Positions 7,052 to 10,165 of a stretch of DNA of 10,165 nt are shown here, piece after piece. The notes beneath the pieces are model-generated. The model did no database searches. It saw nothing but the letters and a program-made list of their open reading frames with translations, and had not been told where the DNA came from. Position numbers and translations under genes: made by a program. The DNA is from Candidatus Zhuqueibacterota bacterium (GTDB taxonomy: Bacteria; KSB1; UBA2214), in NCBI GenBank assembly GCA_022706175.1, contig JAKJDB010000049.1:1-10165 (forward strand), written 5' to 3'. Within the stretch, counting starts at the first letter, position 1, and every line of letters begins with the position of its first letter.

Positions 7052-8097
7052 TGAACCAGTGCAAGTCAGTGACCCTTACGTTGCTGCTTTTGTGCGTGGT
7101 CTCCGGCCCGCTCTCCGCCCAGGCAAATTGGCGCATGGCACATCGCGTTCAGCTGGGCTACGAGCAGGATTCCAACGTCGCCGAAGCCGTGGATGGCGCG
7201 GTTCGGGCGCAGAACCTGCGGCTGTTGTACGACCTCCAGGTCCGCCGCCGCAGTCTGTCGTTCAGCTATCGAGCCGGCGCGCAGGTCTATCCGGATCATG
7301 CCGGCGAGAACAAATTGACGCACGAGATCAGCGCCGCCTTCTCCCAGCCCCTGAACGCCAGGGTAGAGCTGGGCGCGCAGCTGTGGAGCAGGTTCAAGTT
7401 TTTCCTCGAATCCGAGCAGGACCTGATCTGTGGATTCCTGCAGCCCTTTCTACGCTATCGAATGGACGCAGCCACCTGGCTCGAGCTCGGTATTCGTCAG
7501 GAGGCGTTGGATTATGCGAATTCGGATTACTTTGACTATGCCGGACCCGGCTTTACCCTGCAGCTGTATCGCCGGATCGCCTCTGGCTGGACGCTGTCGC
7601 CGTTGATCGCCTGGCAGCGGAACGTTTTTCAGCGCAGCTCCTATGCCTATGCGCCGAACGGTTCCTATCTCTTCCTCCAGCCTGACCGGCAGGAGGACGG
7701 ACTGATGGCCGCAGGCCTACACAGCGAATGGATGTGGCGCAGCTTGTTGATAACCTGTCAATACAAGTTTGAGAGCAACCATTCCAACAGCTATGGCTAC
7801 GACTATCGCCGCCATGTGCTGACCGCGCTGTTTGTTCAGGGATGGCGGCAGTGGTTCTTCCGCGGTTATTTCTCCTGGCAGAAGAAAAACTATCCCCATG
7901 CCCTGCGGCCTTTTTTGCCCGTGCAGTTGGACACCGAGCAGGAGGAGAACAACCTCATCGCTGTGGATGTTTCCCGCAATCTGTATAGACGGCTCGCGCT
8001 GGTGGGGCGCATCGCCTGGTATCAGAACGAATCGCCGTGGGCGGATCTCTATTATCGCAAGCGTCTGCTGCAGGCGCTGCTGGAATGGCGGTTCTAG
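7048..8097 (+). CDS. Predicted outer-membrane beta-barrel protein, unknown family
   Basis: The 349-residue product has a signal peptide (hydrophobic 9-19, cleavage likely after SAQA, residue 26) and then many short amphipathic segments with alternating hydrophobic and polar residues, rich in Tyr, Trp, Phe and Arg, e.g. LSFSYRAGAQVYP, ARVELGAQLWSRF and LALVGRIAWYQ. The last residue is Phe after LLEWRF, the usual C-terminal signature read by the BAM complex. GYEQDSNV (37-44) near the mature start resembles the GYDSNV-type opening strand seen in several outer-membrane barrels. Together these support a barrel of perhaps 12-16 strands, but the count is not determined. The start overlaps the preceding stop as ATGA; a second ATG follows directly. 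It is the last gene of the tight operon. The substrate or ligand is unknown; it could be a channel, an anchor or an exporter for the coiled-coil partner. Confidence 0.78.
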   Translation: MMNQCKSVTLTLLLLCVVSGPLSAQANWRMAHRVQLGYEQDSNVAEAVDGAVRAQNLRLLYDLQVRRRSLSFSYRAGAQVYPDHAGENKLTHEISAAFSQPLNARVELGAQLWSRFKFFLESEQDLICGFLQPFLRYRMDAATWLELGIRQEALDYANSDYFDYAGPGFTLQLYRRIASGWTLSPLIAWQRNVFQRSSYAYAPNGSYLFLQPDRQEDGLMAAGLHSEWMWRSLLITCQYKFESNHSNSYGYDYRRHVLTALFVQGWRQWFFRGYFSWQKKNYPHALRPFLPVQLDTEQEENNLIAVDVSRNLYRRLALVGRIAWYQNESPWADLYYRKRLLQALLEWRF

Positions 8098-8219
8098 CGG
8101 GTTTGTCGTTGCGGGGCCATATGGTTTTGCGTCAAGCGGCTCGTCTCGGACAGTGAACCCAGAAGAGTAACGCCCTGTCGTATTCTTTTAACCAATCAAG
8201 AGAAGCAGGAATCCTCGAC

Positions 8220-9221
8220 ATGACTCATTCCGACCAACCCTCCCGTTGGCAGCAGTTCTTGCAGCGCCTGCGTTCGCAGCAGTGGCGCGGCTATGTATTG
8301 ATCGGCGTCATCCTTTACCTGGTTCTCGTCAACCAGTTTATTCGCGTGCGTCCGGACCATGTGTTCATCGCTCTGCTGCTGCTGGCGCTGTCTCTGGGCC
8401 GCGGCCGGGTGAAACACTTTGTCGTCGACTGGACGCCGTGGATCCTGTTCTGGATCTGTTATGACATGATGCGCGGAGTGGCCGACAACCTGCGCGGGGC
8501 CATCAACATCCTCTGGCCTTATGAAACCGAGATGGCGCTGTTCGGCCGTATCTTCGGCGGCCAGTTGCCCAATTTTTTCGCGCAGAACTGGCAGATCCTT
8601 CTGCGCGGCAGCTGGGTGAAAGGTCTGCTCGACGCCTCCGGCGGCCTGTTCTACACCATGCATTTCGGCCTGCCTCTGCTTCTGGGCTGGGTTTTCTGGC
8701 ACACCATGGACGACCGCAAAATGTTCTATCGCTTTGTCTGGACCATCACGCTGCTCAATTTCTCCGCTCTGGCGACGTTTATGCTCTATCCCGCGGCGCC
8801 GCCGTGGTATGTTTACAGCTATGGATTCGCGCAGCCGGAACAGATCGCGCACTGGGGCCTGGGCGCCGGCACGCTGCTGGATGTGGACCGGATGATCGGC
8901 CTGCATTTTTTTCAGACGCTGTGGGGCGGATTCAACCCCAACCATTTTGCCGCCATTCCGTCGCTGCACGGCGCCTACCCCGTTGCCGTGGCTTTTTTCA
9001 CTTATAAAAAGTTCCGCAGGTATCCCGGGCTGCTGGCCGTTTATCCGCTCGGCGTGTGGTTCTCCGCCGTGTACCTGAATCAGCACTATATCATCGATCT
9101 GATCATCGGCGCTTTTTATCTCATGGTCGCCTATTTGGTGACCGACCGCCTGTTGCTGCCGCACGTCTTTTCGCGGTTCATAGACTGGCAGCCCCTGCGC
9201 AGGCGGGAGAAGGAAGCTTAG
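8220..9221 (+). CDS. PAP2/AUR1-like integral-membrane phosphatase or phosphotransferase
   Basis: Polytopic inner-membrane protein of 333 residues with about six or more hydrophobic segments (roughly 24-40, 46-60, 68-82, 140-160, 170-190, 255-288 and 289-309). The PAP2-superfamily active site is visible as PSLHG with H250 and as YLNQHYIIDLIIG with H289 and D293, which fits the PAP2_3 (AUR1/Ipt1-type) branch. YPAAPPW (190-196) takes the place of the classical first motif. Known members dephosphorylate lipid phosphates or transfer phospho-head groups to lipids, such as inositol phosphate to ceramide in fungi; the bacterial substrate here cannot be told. AGGA (8207-8210) is 9 nt before the ATG. 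The gene lies 122 nt after the barrel gene, so it may be separately transcribed, although no good promoter is seen in the gap. It ends before a hairpin and a strong terminator. Confidence 0.85.
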   Translation: MTHSDQPSRWQQFLQRLRSQQWRGYVLIGVILYLVLVNQFIRVRPDHVFIALLLLALSLGRGRVKHFVVDWTPWILFWICYDMMRGVADNLRGAINILWPYETEMALFGRIFGGQLPNFFAQNWQILLRGSWVKGLLDASGGLFYTMHFGLPLLLGWVFWHTMDDRKMFYRFVWTITLLNFSALATFMLYPAAPPWYVYSYGFAQPEQIAHWGLGAGTLLDVDRMIGLHFFQTLWGGFNPNHFAAIPSLHGAYPVAVAFFTYKKFRRYPGLLAVYPLGVWFSAVYLNQHYIIDLIIGAFYLMVAYLVTDRLLLPHVFSRFIDWQPLRRREKEA

Positions 9222-9227
9222 CATGCG

Positions 9228-9249
9228 GGTTCGCCGGCCGGGCTGAACC
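9228..9249 (+). other. Stem-loop just after the PAP2 stop codon
   Basis: GGTTC (9228-9232) pairs with GAACC (9245-9249). The helix continues with GCC (9233-9235) on GGC (9241-9243) around the loop GGCCG, with one bulged T. It starts 6 nt after the stop and lacks a T-run, so it is more likely an mRNA 3'-end stabilising hairpin than a terminator; the true terminator follows at 9292. Confidence 0.4.
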
Positions 9250-9291
9250 TTGACGCCGCAAGTACAAGTTGTTAATAAACAAAAAGTATGC

Positions 9292-9330
9292 GCTTAGCCG
9301 GGGAATGCCCTGGCTAAGCTGCTTTATTTT
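9292..9330 (+). terminator. Intrinsic terminator after the PAP2 gene
   Basis: GCTTAGCC (9292-9299) is the exact reverse complement of GGCTAAGC (9312-9319). Inside, GGGG (9300-9303) pairs with CCCT (9308-9311) with one G-T wobble around the loop AATG. The 12-bp stem is followed by the T-rich TGCTTTATTTT. It insulates the PAP2 gene from the tRNA promoter directly downstream. Confidence 0.85.
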
Positions 9331-9333
9331 CCC

Positions 9334-9361
9334 TTGACTTTTAGGTAAAAAATTGTAAATT
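9334..9361 (+). promoter_or_regulatory. Candidate tRNA-Phe promoter
   Basis: TTGACT (9334-9339, five of six matches to TTGACA) is followed after 16 nt by TAAATT (9356-9361, four of six), or after 18 nt by AATTAT (9358-9363). The predicted start near 9370 lies only a few bases before the mature tRNA 5' end at 9376, which is common for single tRNA genes. The site sits between the upstream terminator and the tRNA, so the tRNA probably forms its own transcription unit. Confidence 0.6.
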
Positions 9362-9375
9362 ATGTTTTCAAGGTC

Positions 9376-9448
<73 letters not shown>

Positions 9449-9456
9449 CTGTAAAC

Positions 9457-9488
9457 AACCCCTGGTCATGATGATTCAGGGGTTTTTT
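9457..9488 (+). terminator. Intrinsic terminator of tRNA-Phe, possibly bidirectional
   Basis: AACCCCTG (9457-9464) pairs perfectly with CAGGGGTT (9477-9484) around a 12-nt loop, and a run of six T follows (9483-9488). On the other strand the hairpin lies 5 nt after the stop codon of the minus-strand gene and is followed by TTGTTTAC, so it could also end that convergent transcript. Confidence 0.85.
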
Positions 9489-9489
9489 A

Positions 9490-10165
9490 TTATTTCATCA
9501 AAACAGCCTTGCGAACCTCTCTGCATCCATTCGCCTCCAAGACAATATAATAAATTCCATTCGCACAATCTTTGGCATTCCAGACCGTTTTATGGGCGCC
9601 AGCCGGCAATGTATCATGAATCAATTCAGCAAGTTCATGGCCTAAGATCGAATAAACCTTTAATGAAACCTGCTCCGGCGCCTGCAACGAAAACTCTATG
9701 GTTGTGGAGGGATTGAAAGGATTGGGATAGTTTTGCGACAGGACAAATTTCTCCGGCAGTACAGGGTCGTTCATTCGCTCTTTTACGGCGGTTGTGCCGG
9801 CACTGATCGCCAATGCCTGCAGACCACTCACCCCGGTTGATCCCACTAAAGTGGCGACTCCGGTCTTGGGATCAATGGTAATAAGCGTGTTTTCGGTCGT
9901 TCCCGTGCCCTTGAGGCCATACAGCATGCCGGATGGAGAAAAAGCAATGGACGGGGTCAGGGCGTTATCGCCGGTCGCGCCTACTAACGCCGTATCGCCA
10001 TTGGCTGTATTAACGGTAAGAATTTTATCTTTCTCCGAGCTGGATGAGGAACGAGCCGAAGCGTAAAGCTGGCCGGTAATCGGGTTTACTGATAGGCTGT
10101 AAAAAGCGATATTAGGCGCCGTGCCGGTGTTAACGGCCGACCCTGTGGCTAGATCGATTCGATAC
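9490..10165 (-). CDS. Secreted repeat (beta-propeller-like) protein with type IX secretion C-terminal sorting domain, N-terminus outside the window
   Basis: The reading frame stays open from the TAA at 9490 to the right edge (225 visible codons). The internal ATG at 9927 is therefore not the start; the real start lies beyond the window. The visible N-terminal part has imperfect repeats, with units such as ILTVNTANGDTALVGATG and LITIDPKTGVATLVGSTG alternating with SLSVNPITGQLYAS and SIAFSPSGMLYGLKG. This pattern suggests blades of a beta-propeller. After a short linker, the last 90 or so residues begin LPEKFVLSQNYPNPFNPST and end in a small Ig-like module with KVYSILGHEL, PAGAHKTVWNAKD, NGIYYIVLEANG and a basic end (KAVLMK). 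This is the type IX (Por) sorting domain, cleaved when the protein is exported across the outer membrane. The role of the propeller is unknown. The gene converges on the tRNA terminator. Confidence 0.88.
   Translation of the reverse strand, partial: YRIDLATGSAVNTGTAPNIAFYSLSVNPITGQLYASARSSSSSEKDKILTVNTANGDTALVGATGDNALTPSIAFSPSGMLYGLKGTGTTENTLITIDPKTGVATLVGSTGVSGLQALAISAGTTAVKERMNDPVLPEKFVLSQNYPNPFNPSTTIEFSLQAPEQVSLKVYSILGHELAELIHDTLPAGAHKTVWNAKDCANGIYYIVLEANGCREVRKAVLMK

Noticed and set aside
8196..9224. A 342-codon minus-strand open frame almost exactly opposite the PAP2 gene
   Set aside because: The plus strand gives a hydrophobic membrane protein with PAP2 active-site motifs and a ribosome-binding site. 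The reverse product is a Gln/His/Arg-rich shadow.

Overview
The window (10,165 bp, mostly GC-rich) looks like a chromosomal segment from a diderm bacterium of the FCB superphylum, possibly a Calditrichota/KSB1-like lineage. Three things suggest this. The protein at the right edge ends in a type IX secretion (Por) C-terminal sorting domain with the QNYPNPFNPSTTI signature. A bacillithiol-type bshA is present. A predicted outer-membrane beta-barrel sits behind an NtrC-family two-component pair. The phylum assignment is an inference from family distribution; no 16S gene is present.

Layout. (1) 1-1532, minus strand: lepA (elongation factor 4), cut by the left edge. (2) 1533-1828: divergent, AT-rich intergenic region with a candidate promoter for each side, a GC-rich stem-loop and two perfect palindromes. 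(3) 1829-2962, plus: bshA, the first-step glycosyltransferase of bacillithiol synthesis. (4) 2963-3273: non-coding leader with a sigma-54-like GG-N10-GC site and a nested hairpin. (5) 3274-8097, plus: a tight four-gene run with 4-nt gap, 0-nt gap and 4-nt overlap. It encodes a membrane histidine kinase, an NtrC-family sigma-54 activator, an exported coiled-coil protein of unknown family and a predicted outer-membrane beta-barrel of unknown family. (6) 8220-9221, plus: an integral-membrane PAP2/AUR1-like phosphatase or phosphotransferase, followed by a hairpin and a strong intrinsic terminator. (7) 9376-9448, plus: tRNA-Phe(GAA) with its own candidate promoter and a terminator. (8) 9490-10165, minus: the C-terminal part of a secreted repeat (beta-propeller-like) protein with a type IX sorting tail, converging on the tRNA terminator and cut by the right edge.

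How the genes may work together. The most interesting unit is 3274-8097. The kinase senses an extracytoplasmic cue and phosphorylates the sigma-54 activator. The two co-transcribed downstream products are predicted to sit in the periplasm and outer membrane, so sensor, regulator and envelope parts appear to be made together. A sigma-54-like site ahead of the operon would allow autoregulation. This is inferred from gene order and motifs; neither envelope protein could be assigned to a known family by eye. lepA, bshA, the PAP2 gene and tRNA-Phe look like ordinary chromosomal neighbours. No insertion sequence, CRISPR array, phage gene or integrase was seen.
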